Below are positions 1 to 8,669 of a stretch of 64,000 nucleotides of DNA, in pieces. The notes beneath the pieces are model-generated. The model ran no database searches and was not told the origin of the DNA. It saw only the letters and a program-made list of their open reading frames with translations. Positions within the stretch are counted from its first letter, which is position 1; every line of letters starts with the position of its first letter. This DNA is from Neolewinella litorea. GTDB lineage: Bacteria > Bacteroidota > Bacteroidia > Chitinophagales > Saprospiraceae. Both the position numbers and the translations under genes were made by a program. The stretch spans positions 186,001-250,000 of the forward strand of contig NZ_SRSF01000003.1 in NCBI RefSeq assembly GCF_004803465.1, read 5' to 3'.

Positions 1-1216
1 TTTCGGGAATGATGAAGCGCTCCGCCTGTCGGGCCGCGGTCCGGGGAGGTACGTGCCCCGTCCGCAAGACGGTCCGGTTCTCCACGGCCAGAGGGTTTTC
101 CCCGGCAAGCAAGGCTTCAGCCGCCAGTGAATCGCGGCGTTCCGCGGCCAATATGCCCAGCAATACGCGGGCGTGGTCGGCGGTGGTGGGGTTGCCCATA
201 CGGGCGGCTTCCCGGGCACGCAGCGTAGCCTCCAGCTGCCGGTCGGCGGCCAGTTCCCGTTGCAAGCTATCGGGATCGGATTCCAGCAGTGAGGCGGCCA
301 GCAGTGCATGGGTGCTACCCAGATTAAGTACGGCCGGGGCGTAGGCGGGGTCCAGCAAGCGGGCCCGCTCGAAATAGCGGCGGGCGGTGTGCAGGTAGGC
401 TTCCCGGGTAGCGCGGTCGGTGGTCAGGGAGCGGGTTTGCCCGTCCAGCCGAGTCCGCAAATCAAGCTCAATAGGGTAGACGTAGCGGAGCGTGGTAGGC
501 TGAAAGAGCGGCAGGGCGGCCCGGGCGTATACCACCCCGGCGTTGTTGTAGATTTCACGGCTGGGGAAGGACTGCAACAGGTGGTCGTAATAGGGGGCAG
601 CTTCCCCGTATCGATCCAGTGCCGTCAGGGCAACCGCCATCTCGAATACTTCTATCAGTTCCTGAAGTTCGCGGTAGGTGCGGTCGGCCAGGGCCTTGCG
701 CTCGTTTAGGGTGGGGTAGTCCGTAAGGGTGTCGGGCAGTCCGTAGGCGTTGTACAGCCCCTCCAGCACCCGGGGCATGACGTTGGAGGTGGGGTAGCCC
801 GCCAGATAGGCCAGGAATCCCCCCCGGTAGTCGGCTTCCGCCTCCCGGTCATCGGGCCCGGGGTCGGCGAGCAGTCCGATGCCGGAACCACCGCGCGCGT
901 GCCCCGCGTAGTAGTGGATCAATTCGTGGGCGAGCACGGTAGCCAGGGCGTAGTCGGCCTCGGCACCGAAAGACATGCACAGGTCATACGCCGCCTCCTC
1001 CAGCACGATGAGGTTGCCCTCCACCCTGGCTCCGCTTCGGCGGGCCGCGGTGAGCGTGAAGTAGGGCGCCGGCCGACTGCTCTCACCCCAGGCATCTACC
1101 AAGCGGTCGAAGACGGCCCGGGCCGTAGCTTCCTTATCGGGGCCATGCATTGTCGCTCCCGGCAGGGTGCCGGCCAGCAGGAACCACCACAGTACTATGT
1201 ACCAGCGGGCGTTCAT
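1..1216 (-). CDS. Exported HExxH zinc metallopeptidase with helical TPR-like C-terminus (3' end outside window)
   Basis: The frame is open from an ATG at 1216 to the window edge, at least 405 residues. Residues 1-20 form a signal peptide. Residues 97-101 read HELIH, a zinc-binding HExxH, and about 24 residues later EAEAD supplies a candidate third ligand, the gluzincin arrangement. The remainder is Ala/Leu/Arg-rich and reads like TPR helices. By family knowledge this is a periplasmic or secreted metallopeptidase; its substrate is unknown. Its ATG overlaps the stop of the FecR-like gene by four bases, so the two are translationally coupled at the distal end of the caspase operon. The true C-terminus is not visible. 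Confidence 0.8.
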   Translation of the reverse strand, partial: MNARWYIVLWWFLLAGTLPGATMHGPDKEATARAVFDRLVDAWGESSRPAPYFTLTAARRSGARVEGNLIVLEEAAYDLCMSFGAEADYALATVLAHELIHYYAGHARGGSGIGLLADPGPDDREAEADYRGGFLAYLAGYPTSNVMPRVLEGLYNAYGLPDTLTDYPTLNERKALADRTYRELQELIEVFEMAVALTALDRYGEAAPYYDHLLQSFPSREIYNNAGVVYARAALPLFQPTTLRYVYPIELDLRTRLDGQTRSLTTDRATREAYLHTARRYFERARLLDPAYAPAVLNLGSTHALLAASLLESDPDSLQRELAADRQLEATLRAREAARMGNPTTADHARVLLGILAAERRDSLAAEALLAGENPLAVENRTVLRTGHVPPRTAARQAERFIIPE

Positions 1217-2175
1217 CGGGGGTGGATTAGGTCGCGGGCCGCGGACCGCTGGTTCCACCGGGCCAGAAAGGCGGCGTAGTTGCGGCGCAGCGGGTAGGCG
1301 TCGGTAGATTGCCGGATGGACTCCTGGTACAGGCGGTCGGCGGCGTAGAGGTAGCCTTCTTCCTCCAGGACCATCACTTCAAGCAGTTGGCGCTGCTCCT
1401 GAGTGGTGGAATCCCGGTAGAAGGGCGTCTGCCGGAGGTCGGCGAGTACCTCCTCGCAGGGCATCTCCCGATAGGTAAAGCGGATACGTACGCCGGTCGC
1501 GGAGGCCGAGGGGCGGCCCAGACGGGCCGGAGCACCGGGCTGCGGGAAAACCTCCCAGAAGTAGCGACCGCCGTCGCGTAGGTCCAGGGCGCCCAGGTCC
1601 ACCAGCACGCTGGTATCCTTGGTGACCACCGAGAGAAGGCTGGCGTCGGTGAGGCTGTCCACGATTCGCACGCGGTAGGTAGCGTCCGCGGCGGCCGCCG
1701 GCCACGTAAAGGGAGTAGGTTCCGGGCAGAGGGTACCGCCGAAGGGCTTGAGGCCGGCCAGCCCGGCGTCGCCGAAGCCCTCCACGTTGCCCTGGGAGTT
1801 GCCCTGGTTGCTGAGGTAGGCCCGCTCCAGGTCCTGGTCGGTGGCCGACTGGTCGAAGCCGCGGCGGACAAACTCAATGAAACGCTTCAAAAAGCCCGTC
1901 GCCGGCGGTTCCTTGGCTAGCAGGTCGGTCAAGGCGTAAGTGCCCGGGTCCTCGATGCGGATGTAGCAGTTCCGGTGGCCGATCTCCACGCCGGCCCCTT
2001 CGGCCACGGTGATCTGACCGGGGCCTGCCAGGTAGGTGCCGGTATAGACGTTAATCGGACGCTTCTCGGGGGCGGAGTAAGTCACTTCCCCGCGCGCGAA
2101 CAGCACCAGCGGTACGGCGGACTCCTGGGACCCCGCGAACAGGGGCAGCAGGAGCAATAGCAGTATTCTAGTCAT
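1213..2175 (-). CDS. Exported FecR-like protein with an Ig-like domain
   Basis: The product is about 320 residues. The ATG at 2175 was chosen because it directly precedes a strong signal peptide (MTRILLLLLLP); it lies eight bases inside the end of the CHASE2 gene. After the signal, residues 20-70 resemble the beta-helical FecR repeat (ARGEVTY, YLAGPGQITV, AEGAGVEI). Residues 160-220 resemble an Ig/fibronectin-like fold (TPFTWP, YRVRIVD, GRYFWEVFP), and the C-terminus is helical. FecR domains usually sense periplasmic signals, but here there is no membrane segment apart from the signal. It sits between CHASE2 and metallopeptidase genes and probably belongs to the same envelope complex. Family assignment is by pattern only. 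Confidence 0.65.
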   Translation of the reverse strand: MTRILLLLLLPLFAGSQESAVPLVLFARGEVTYSAPEKRPINVYTGTYLAGPGQITVAEGAGVEIGHRNCYIRIEDPGTYALTDLLAKEPPATGFLKRFIEFVRRGFDQSATDQDLERAYLSNQGNSQGNVEGFGDAGLAGLKPFGGTLCPEPTPFTWPAAAADATYRVRIVDSLTDASLLSVVTKDTSVLVDLGALDLRDGGRYFWEVFPQPGAPARLGRPSASATGVRIRFTYREMPCEEVLADLRQTPFYRDSTTQEQRQLLEVMVLEEEGYLYAADRLYQESIRQSTDAYPLRRNYAAFLARWNQRSAARDLIHPR

Positions 2176-3376
2176 GGTCGGAGGCATTGAGGTAAGGAAT
2201 GCGCTTCCGGATGAAACTTTCGTAGATCATCACCATGTCGTACGCCACCACGAGGGCCAGGAATCCGACGGTGAAGTCTATTTTCAACCGGAAATAATAA
2301 AATAATAAGGCCACCAGGAAGAAGAGCAAAAAAAGTTCGACCAACTGCATGATCCGCGTGACCCCGTGGTAGCTGTCGGGCAGATTGTGATATATCCAGT
2401 GGATAACCACCACGTTGATGTAGGTAAATACAATGACCATCAGGGTCACCAGCCAGTTGGGTAGTTCGTAGATGTAGCGGCCATCCAGCAGCATGGATAC
2501 GATGTTGGCGTGGATCACGGCACCGTACATGTCTGGCAGACTGCGCCCGGTATAGGTAGGGTTTAGCGGGGTAAAGTACCGGTCTTCCATCGGCGCGTCG
2601 GGCTGCCGGCTGTCGATGAATCCGACAATTACGATCCGGTCGCGGAACACGACCAGGGCCTCGGGGTCATCGGAATCCAGCACGGTTTGCCCGTCCACGC
2701 GCAGGAACCCCCGGTAGTCTCCGCTGTAATTGATCCGCAATGGCCGGTCGCCCCGCCTCCAGGCCAGTTTGCCGACCCGCTCGGGGGTGTACCGGCGCGC
2801 CAGGGCCACCGCAAAGGCATCGTGCCGCTCGCCGTTAAGGGTGCTGATGAAGGGGCTGAACAGGCGGATGGTATAGTCGGTGCCGGACAGGAAATTAGTA
2901 TAGGCGCTTTCCACGCCCGCGGAGAAAAGGCTGTCCGATGTCCGGATACCCGGTATCCCGGCGCGGTCGGCATCGAAGGGAAGCAGGTTGGCCGCCAGGA
3001 CGATCAGGTCCCGGTGGGCCGCGATGGACGCGGCCAATACGTAATCCCCCGCGGGCTCCTGTGGCTCCGGGAAGAGAATGTCTACCCCGATCACGGCGGG
3101 AGATTGGGAGGCGATGCGGTCCAGCAGTTCCCCGATCTGCGAACGGTCAAACTTGGAGACGTGCACCAGCACCACGCGATTTTCCCGCTTCACTTGCTCC
3201 GGGTCGCGCAGTTGGGAGAATAGAATATCAGTTACTTCGTAGTCCCGAATGCCGTTGTTGAAGGGGGCAAAGTAGTGGGAATTAAAAGTCACCAGATCGA
3301 GGAACCCAATCAGCAGGAACACCATGCCGGTGATCAGGGCGGCGTGGAGGTAAGCGGTTGGTCGCGGTAAGCCCAC
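2168..3376 (-). CDS. CHASE2-domain membrane protein without a cytoplasmic output domain
   Basis: The product is 402 residues. One transmembrane helix (about 13-33) is followed by a large extracytoplasmic region (about 40-290) with CHASE2 features: VVLVHVS, PAVIGVDILFPEP, RIVIVGFID and the late FTPLNPTYTGRSLPDMYGA block. Three more helices follow (about 303-325, 340-365, 368-388). CHASE2 is an extracellular sensor normally fused to kinases, cyclases or other signalling domains. This protein ends about 15 residues after the last helix, so any output must come from a partner, most simply the neighbouring exported caspases. It starts six bases after the TPR gene ends and overlaps the FecR-like gene downstream. 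Confidence 0.85.
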   Translation of the reverse strand: MGLPRPTAYLHAALITGMVFLLIGFLDLVTFNSHYFAPFNNGIRDYEVTDILFSQLRDPEQVKRENRVVLVHVSKFDRSQIGELLDRIASQSPAVIGVDILFPEPQEPAGDYVLAASIAAHRDLIVLAANLLPFDADRAGIPGIRTSDSLFSAGVESAYTNFLSGTDYTIRLFSPFISTLNGERHDAFAVALARRYTPERVGKLAWRRGDRPLRINYSGDYRGFLRVDGQTVLDSDDPEALVVFRDRIVIVGFIDSRQPDAPMEDRYFTPLNPTYTGRSLPDMYGAVIHANIVSMLLDGRYIYELPNWLVTLMVIVFTYINVVVIHWIYHNLPDSYHGVTRIMQLVELFLLFFLVALLFYYFRLKIDFTVGFLALVVAYDMVMIYESFIRKRIPYLNASDHD

Positions 3377-3382
3377 CGCCGC

Positions 3383-4216
3383 TTAAAAGTCGTAGGCCTC
3401 GGCTAGCTCCCGGTACGCGTCCGTGTCGCGCAGTCCGTCCAGATCACCGTCCTGCCCGGGGTCCACGCTGTACTCGTCCAGCAAACCGAGTTCCAAGGCT
3501 TCCGCCAGGTAATCCAGGGCCATTTCGGTGCGGCCGGCCAGGGCCAGCGTGCTGGCGACCATGTAGGCGTTGCCGGCATCTTCGGGCTGCCAATCCAGGA
3601 TTTCGTGGAAATGGTAGGCGGCCAAGTCGTACCAGCCCAGGTCGTAGTAATTCCAGCCCAGTTCTGCGTGCATCTCGGCAGCGTCCGCTGGTGGAGGGTC
3701 GTTGGCCAGATAGGTATCGGCTACAGATTCGGCCTTTTCGAACATCGCTTCGGCTTCCTGCTCCATTCCCCGCTCCTTGGCCCCGTCGGCCAGGAGGTTG
3801 TACAGATAGAATACCGAAAGTACCGCATCCAGATCCCCGTATTCCAATTTCGCTTCCGCTACGGCGAGGTATTCCCCCGACAGGTCGTCCCGTCCGGCAT
3901 CCAGGTAATAGTACCCCATGCCCAGTGCATCTTCGAACCCACTCATTTCCTCGGGCGGCATCTGATCACCACTTTCCACCCTTTGCTCGGCTTCCTGCCG
4001 GGCCCTGAGCAGGCGGGCGTCTTCTGCCACGGGGGTGGTTGCCCCGCGTCCAAGGCCCATGCCCTTGTCGCGCGTCCGCGTCGTGGCGGTCTCCGAACCC
4101 GTAAAGGTGCCCGAGGGCGGCGGCTCTTCCGACCAGGTGTCGTCCCCTTCGGGCTCGTCGAACTGGGCCATGAGGGGCGCGGTAAGGAAGAATAGCAGGT
4201 AGAGTAGGTATTTCAT
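3383..4216 (-). CDS. Exported TPR-like protein of the caspase locus
   Basis: The product is about 277 residues. I start at the ATG at 4216, which opens a signal peptide (MKYLLYLLFFLTAPLMAQ); an in-frame TTG four codons upstream is less likely. A low-complexity acidic, Thr/Arg-rich linker follows (about 20-75). Helical pairs typical of TPR repeats run from about 90 to the end (AELGWNYYDLGWYDLAAYHF, LALAGRTEMALDYLAEALEL). The C-terminal pattern LRDTDAYRELAEAY recurs at the end of the long caspase protein encoded at 5493-7907. It probably acts as an exported scaffold between the caspases upstream and CHASE2 downstream. No catalytic motif is seen. Confidence 0.75.
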   Translation of the reverse strand: MKYLLYLLFFLTAPLMAQFDEPEGDDTWSEEPPPSGTFTGSETATTRTRDKGMGLGRGATTPVAEDARLLRARQEAEQRVESGDQMPPEEMSGFEDALGMGYYYLDAGRDDLSGEYLAVAEAKLEYGDLDAVLSVFYLYNLLADGAKERGMEQEAEAMFEKAESVADTYLANDPPPADAAEMHAELGWNYYDLGWYDLAAYHFHEILDWQPEDAGNAYMVASTLALAGRTEMALDYLAEALELGLLDEYSVDPGQDGDLDGLRDTDAYRELAEAYDF

Positions 4217-4237
4217 CGTGTTGTTCAAGGCGGCCGT

Positions 4238-5446
4238 TTAGTCGGCCAGTGATTGTATAAATTGGTCGGCAGACTCCCGCAGGGGTCCACTCAGCTCCGC
4301 ATAGAGGAGCCCCGCATAGTCGGTCTCCTCCTCGAACCATTCGGGATCTTCCTCCAGGTCCGTGAGGGCCAGGTACAGGTCCTCGAGGCTTCCCTCGGGG
4401 TAATGCGCCGCCAGCAGTTGTTCGTAGAAGGATTCAATGGCGTCGAGTCGGGCGTCAAAATCCTCCTCCCCGGTACTGACCCGGTAAGCAATGTCGACTA
4501 AAAGATAAGGCAACAGTTCGATAGCCTCCGCACGATCCTCTTCCGCTTCCCAGTCGGCGGTGTAGTACGATTCCTCGAGTGCCCGCACTTCCCCCTCGCC
4601 GGGGTAGCGAATGTCGGGGTCGGAGTATAGCTCGGAATCCCCCCGGTTGACCATGAAGTGGGCCTCCTGCTCCTTCTTCCAGTGCTGCCGCACCACCTTG
4701 TCCGTGCGCCGCAGGATGCTGGGCCACGACACCTCCCGGTCGGACTGCAGGGCCTCGGCCAGGGTGTTCACCAGGGCATCGACGTAGTACGAACCGATGG
4801 CGTCGTTGAGGTAGGCGATCTGTCCCGGGCGGGCGGAGGTAGCCAGGATGTGCCCCCGAAAGTCGGTAAACAAGTCGATGCCGTAGTGCGTGCTTTCCCG
4901 CCCGCCGTCATTGTCTTCCCCCGCGAATTCGGTCCGGCGTGATGCAGCACCCGTGCTGGCGGCACCTTCCGGCTCGGCGTTGCAGCTGCTGCCTACGGTC
5001 ACCGACATCCGGGCCCCGGATTGCTTAATGGATTCGTGAACGTCCCACAGCGATACGCCACAACCCGCCGCGTCGTGTACCCCGTTGCCCTCGGCGCAGT
5101 AATACAGCAGCGGCCAGCGCGGGGCCTCAGGATCGGCCAGCCCGTGTCCCGAATACAGGAAAAAAACGGCATCTTCCGGCTCCACGTAGAATCCCTCCAG
5201 AAATTCGCTCACCTCGTTCGGTGTAAAGCCCGGGTTATGGCGCCGTACCTGCATGGGTATCCCTTGGCGGGCCAGACTTTCGGCGACGTAGTTGAAAAGC
5301 TTATCGACGTTGCGCGCATCCACCTGACAACCCTGGGCGATCTCGTCGGCGGGGTGAGGATTTATCGTCGTGATCACGTGTAGGGTCTGCTGTCCGGAAA
5401 GGACCGTCAGGAATAGACCGCAGCCAAGGAGAAAAAGTAGTCGCAT
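4238..5446 (-). CDS. Exported stand-alone caspase-like (C14) protein, copy A
   Basis: The product is 402 residues. The ATG at 5446 opens a signal peptide (MRLLFLLGCGLFLTVLSGQ); upstream in-frame codons give a Pro/Arg-rich sequence and were rejected. The caspase dyad is visible as His101 in YSGHG and Cys155 in GSSCN. Cysteines 40, 117 and 129 are matched in the paralogue at 10252-11085, which could mean disulphides in the periplasm. The C-terminal ~120 residues are acidic and extra to the paralogue. The position two before the catalytic Cys is Ser, not the Asp of metacaspases, so basic P1 specificity is not predicted. It lies 46 bases after the long caspase-TPR gene and is probably co-transcribed with it. 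Confidence 0.85.
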   Translation of the reverse strand: MRLLFLLGCGLFLTVLSGQQTLHVITTINPHPADEIAQGCQVDARNVDKLFNYVAESLARQGIPMQVRRHNPGFTPNEVSEFLEGFYVEPEDAVFFLYSGHGLADPEAPRWPLLYYCAEGNGVHDAAGCGVSLWDVHESIKQSGARMSVTVGSSCNAEPEGAASTGAASRRTEFAGEDNDGGRESTHYGIDLFTDFRGHILATSARPGQIAYLNDAIGSYYVDALVNTLAEALQSDREVSWPSILRRTDKVVRQHWKKEQEAHFMVNRGDSELYSDPDIRYPGEGEVRALEESYYTADWEAEEDRAEAIELLPYLLVDIAYRVSTGEEDFDARLDAIESFYEQLLAAHYPEGSLEDLYLALTDLEEDPEWFEEETDYAGLLYAELSGPLRESADQFIQSLAD

Positions 5447-5492
5447 AATAGAAGTTTGGCGGATGTATGTGGCGGGTACGCGGGTGCCGGGG

Positions 5493-7907
5493 TCAGTCGG
5501 CGGGAGCCGGTATATCGCAGTAGGTTTGGTAAAGCTGGCGGTAAGCCGGCGCCTTGCGCAGGGCGGTGAAGTCGGCGTCGGCGGCAAAACGTTCACAATA
5601 CTCCGCCGCCCGGTCCTCGGCACGGGCGTTCTTCAGCAGGGCCCTCAGAGCGGCGATCGCTTTGTCGTTCTGCCCGGTCGCGGCGAGAAAGGCGGTTAGG
5701 TTAAAACCCTGGGCCAGGTAACCGCGGCCTCCCCGGGCGGCGAAGCGCAGACTGGCCTCCCCCTGGTTGAATTGTCCGGCCCGAAAGAAAAGGAATCCAA
5801 GTTCGGTAGCCACCGCGCGCTGCAGGGAGTCGGATAAGGCGGCCCGCCGCAACCCCCGTAGCCACTCGTCGGAGGTAGTATCTACCAGAGCCAGGTTGTA
5901 ATAACCGGCGGCGGAGGCCGGCTCGCGCTCGATTAAGCGGTTGAAGTACGCCCGGGCCTCGGCGTGCTGCCCGGATTGCTGATAAGCTTCCCGCAGGCCC
6001 AAGTAGGCCCGTGCCGGCTTGGGACTGCGCTCGATGGCCAGCCGCAGCTGCAGGAGGGCGGAGTCGGGCCGACCCATGCGCAGGTAGAGCAATCCGCTCT
6101 CCCGCAATGCGTCCGCTACCAGTCCGTAATCCTCATCCACGATACTAGCGAACAGTTGCTGGGCCCGCTCTGCACCGGCCGTATCTTCCGCCAGCAACAG
6201 GGCCAGATTGTACCGTACGTAGGTATCGCCGGGGTTAAGAGCATAAGCTTGGCGCAGCATAACCGCCGCACTGTCAAGCCGGCCGGTCTCGTACATGAGG
6301 TTCCCGTAGTTCAGGTAGACCCCCGACAGGTCGGGCTTGAGGGCCAGCGCCCGGTCGTAATAGGCCGCAGCCACGTTATAGTAGCGCTCTGGGTGCCGCT
6401 GCTTGTACAGCATGCCGAGATTGCTGTAGGGGAGGGCCCAGGTCGGTGCCAGAACCGCCGCTCGCCGGAACCGCTCGTAGGCCTGTCGCGCCTCTCCGAG
6501 CCGCATCAGCAACAGACCGCTTTCGTTGTGCAGGTAGGCCGCCTCGGGGTACAGGTCCAGGGCCGCTTCGAGGTATTCGTTGGCGCGGTGGTAGCTGCTG
6601 TCCGCGGCGTCACTGCGGTCGGCCCGCAATCGCAGCACCACCCCGCGGAAGTACTGCGCCCGGGCCAGAATGCCGGGGTGGCGGGGGTCGTTCTCACCCA
6701 GGATGCGGGCCGCCTCGTCCAGGTACCGGGGGAAGACGGCGTACTTTTCATCGATCCGGTCGCGATCGGACAGTTCGGCGGGGTCGGCGGCGAGGTAAGC
6801 CAGGATGGCCTGCTGTACCGAGTCGAGGAGGGCCACGGTAAGCTGTTCGTCGAGCATTCCCCGCAGGGCGATCAGGTCGGGTTGCCCGCGGAGCCGTTCG
6901 TAGAAGGAGAGGGCGGATTGCCCGGACGGTTGCACCAATTGTCCGTCGGCCAGTGCCCGCTGAAAGCGTACGTAATCGCGTTGCGCCTGTGGTGTCACGG
7001 TGGCCAGCAGGGTAGCTTCGAGCGTCTCGGTAAGTTCCGCCGACCGCCGCTTGAGCTGCTGCTGTTGCCGCTCGGCGGATAACGTCACGAGGGCCTCGTC
7101 CATCCGCCCCCCGCTCAGCAGCGGATGTTGGGCGCGGTCCGTATCCTCACTCACGCGTGCCCTCACGTAAGCGTCCAGTTCGTAAAGGTCTACGCTGCGG
7201 TCGCTGTTCTCGTCCGCTGCTCCCCGCATCCCCCTCTCCAGATAATACGAGAATGCCCCCCGTCCCCCGCCCCAGCGTTCGCCTTCGTGGGCCAGTTCGT
7301 AGGGTTGGCAGGAAAGCATGCGGATCTCCCGACCCCGCCGCTGCATCAGGTGGGTGGCGGTCAGGGTACGTCCTCCTACGGCATCTCCGGCCAGCGACCC
7401 GGCATGACAGGCATCGGTAATGAGTACCACCCGCACCTGGCGGGAAGTGAGCGCCGCCAGGTGATCGTTGAGGTAGGAGACGCTGAGCGCCAGCAGATCG
7501 TAATTGTCCGGGGGAGTGTCGTGGGCCAACAGGTAGCCGCCGGAAGCCAGGTCCTGGGCCGCCACGTCGCCGTGCGTGGCCAGGTACAGGTAGGCTGTGG
7601 TACCGCTGTCGGCTACGCTACGCTGCCACTGCAGGGCCGACTGGACCGCGGCTAGCGTAGCTTCGTCGTTCGTGAGCAACCGCAAGCGATCGGCCGGCAA
7701 CCGTCCTCCGGCGGGTTCCGCCAGAAAATCCGCGAAGGCCGAAGCGTCTTGATCGGCGTATCCCAGTTCGGTTACGTTGGGATGCTGGAACCGCGCGATC
7801 CCCACCACGACGGCGGTCGACTGTCCCGCCGCCGCACCGGGCAGAAAACAGGTCAGCGCAAGCAGGGTATGCCAGCAGGCTAAAAGAAAAGAAGCAGAGA
7901 GGTTCAT
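5493..7907 (-). CDS. Exported caspase (C14)-TPR protein, copy A
   Basis: The product is 804 residues. The ATG at 7907 precedes a signal peptide (residues 1-28); a longer frame begins 16 codons upstream. The caspase p20-like domain spans about 30-260, with His112 in YLATHGD and Cys167 in ITDACHAG. An Asp two residues before the Cys, as here, is typical of metacaspases/orthocaspases and predicts Arg/Lys at P1. The p10-like part includes GGGRGAFSYYL. A helical linker (about 280-430) shared with copy B leads into a long TPR array (about 430-770), for example AYLHNESGLLLMRLGEA and LPYSNLGMLY. The product is probably periplasmic, with TPRs binding partners or regulating the protease. It forms a pair with the downstream short caspase. 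Confidence 0.9.
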   Translation of the reverse strand: MNLSASFLLACWHTLLALTCFLPGAAAGQSTAVVVGIARFQHPNVTELGYADQDASAFADFLAEPAGGRLPADRLRLLTNDEATLAAVQSALQWQRSVADSGTTAYLYLATHGDVAAQDLASGGYLLAHDTPPDNYDLLALSVSYLNDHLAALTSRQVRVVLITDACHAGSLAGDAVGGRTLTATHLMQRRGREIRMLSCQPYELAHEGERWGGGRGAFSYYLERGMRGAADENSDRSVDLYELDAYVRARVSEDTDRAQHPLLSGGRMDEALVTLSAERQQQQLKRRSAELTETLEATLLATVTPQAQRDYVRFQRALADGQLVQPSGQSALSFYERLRGQPDLIALRGMLDEQLTVALLDSVQQAILAYLAADPAELSDRDRIDEKYAVFPRYLDEAARILGENDPRHPGILARAQYFRGVVLRLRADRSDAADSSYHRANEYLEAALDLYPEAAYLHNESGLLLMRLGEARQAYERFRRAAVLAPTWALPYSNLGMLYKQRHPERYYNVAAAYYDRALALKPDLSGVYLNYGNLMYETGRLDSAAVMLRQAYALNPGDTYVRYNLALLLAEDTAGAERAQQLFASIVDEDYGLVADALRESGLLYLRMGRPDSALLQLRLAIERSPKPARAYLGLREAYQQSGQHAEARAYFNRLIEREPASAAGYYNLALVDTTSDEWLRGLRRAALSDSLQRAVATELGFLFFRAGQFNQGEASLRFAARGGRGYLAQGFNLTAFLAATGQNDKAIAALRALLKNARAEDRAAEYCERFAADADFTALRKAPAYRQLYQTYCDIPAPAD

Positions 7908-7941
7908 AGCGGTACGTTCCACGCCGCGGTCGCGTGTAACC

Positions 7942-7971
7942 GTAAGATAAAACAATTCACCGGCAAGCCAA
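7942..7971 (-). promoter_or_regulatory. Possible Bacteroidota-type promoter for caspase-TPR copy A
   Basis: Read on the minus strand this is TTG, 19 bases, then TATCTTAC, a two-mismatch version of the TAnnTTTG -7 box, 35 bases before the chosen start at 7907. The spacing fits Bacteroidota sigma-ABfr promoters. The match is weak. Confidence 0.3.
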
Positions 7972-8030
7972 TCGCTCCGACTCAGGATCCATCATACGTA
8001 CCCGCTTCACTCCCAAACCATTGTCGTACT

Positions 8031-8561
8031 CTAGTCGCTCCCCACCCGCAGGGAGTCGCGGGCGCGCATCCGCTCGCGCAGCAGGTCGCCGAAACCCATG
8101 GACTTGGTTTGGGCGGGAGGCCTATCGTCTCTTGGCGTGAAAATGGTGCTGCCGCCGGAAGCGAAACTGTACAGCGAAGCATCGTTTACAATCAATAAGT
8201 AATCGCTCAATGTCCCCTTGTCCCTGTCCAGTACTTCCCTGAGCAGCACGCCAGGTACATCATCCATCATGAATCCTGATCCCTGCAATTCCTCCGCGGG
8301 AACGAACAGTTTGAAGGGCCTCTTGTCAATCGTGACATCCAACGTATCTGTGAAGCGCAGATCGGAAATGTTGTCGATGCCATCACCGCGTGTAGTCCCA
8401 CGGTCGATATCGAAACTGGAGTCGCCCAGAATAAGCGTAAAGATGGAGTCGGTGAAGGGGGCCTGTTGAAACGTATTGCCGGCAGCAGCGGGATCGTCTC
8501 GACGACAATGCGCAAGCAGGATCAGCAGCAATATTCCGCATAGGACTTTAACAGGGTTCAT
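8031..8561 (-). CDS. Small lipoprotein of the caspase locus
   Basis: The product is 176 residues with a clear lipobox (LILLAHC, Cys19), so it should be lipid-anchored in the cell envelope. The mature part is polar and shows short beta-like segments (FTLILGDSSFDID, PFKLFVPAEEL). The C-terminus is Arg-rich. I recognise no family. It lies between the TPR gene (108 bases upstream) and caspase-TPR copy A (123 bases downstream) in the same orientation. The gaps are large enough that it could have its own promoter. Confidence 0.7.
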   Translation of the reverse strand: MNPVKVLCGILLLILLAHCRRDDPAAAGNTFQQAPFTDSIFTLILGDSSFDIDRGTTRGDGIDNISDLRFTDTLDVTIDKRPFKLFVPAEELQGSGFMMDDVPGVLLREVLDRDKGTLSDYLLIVNDASLYSFASGGSTIFTPRDDRPPAQTKSMGFGDLLRERMRARDSLRVGSD

Positions 8562-8669
8562 TCAAGGGTGGTTTTAAGTTCGCTCACTAGTAAAGTGGGG
8601 AGGAACGGACTAGGGGCTGGTAGGTAGTTAGAAGGAAGGATTTGTAGAGACACGGAGGTTCCGGGGGAC

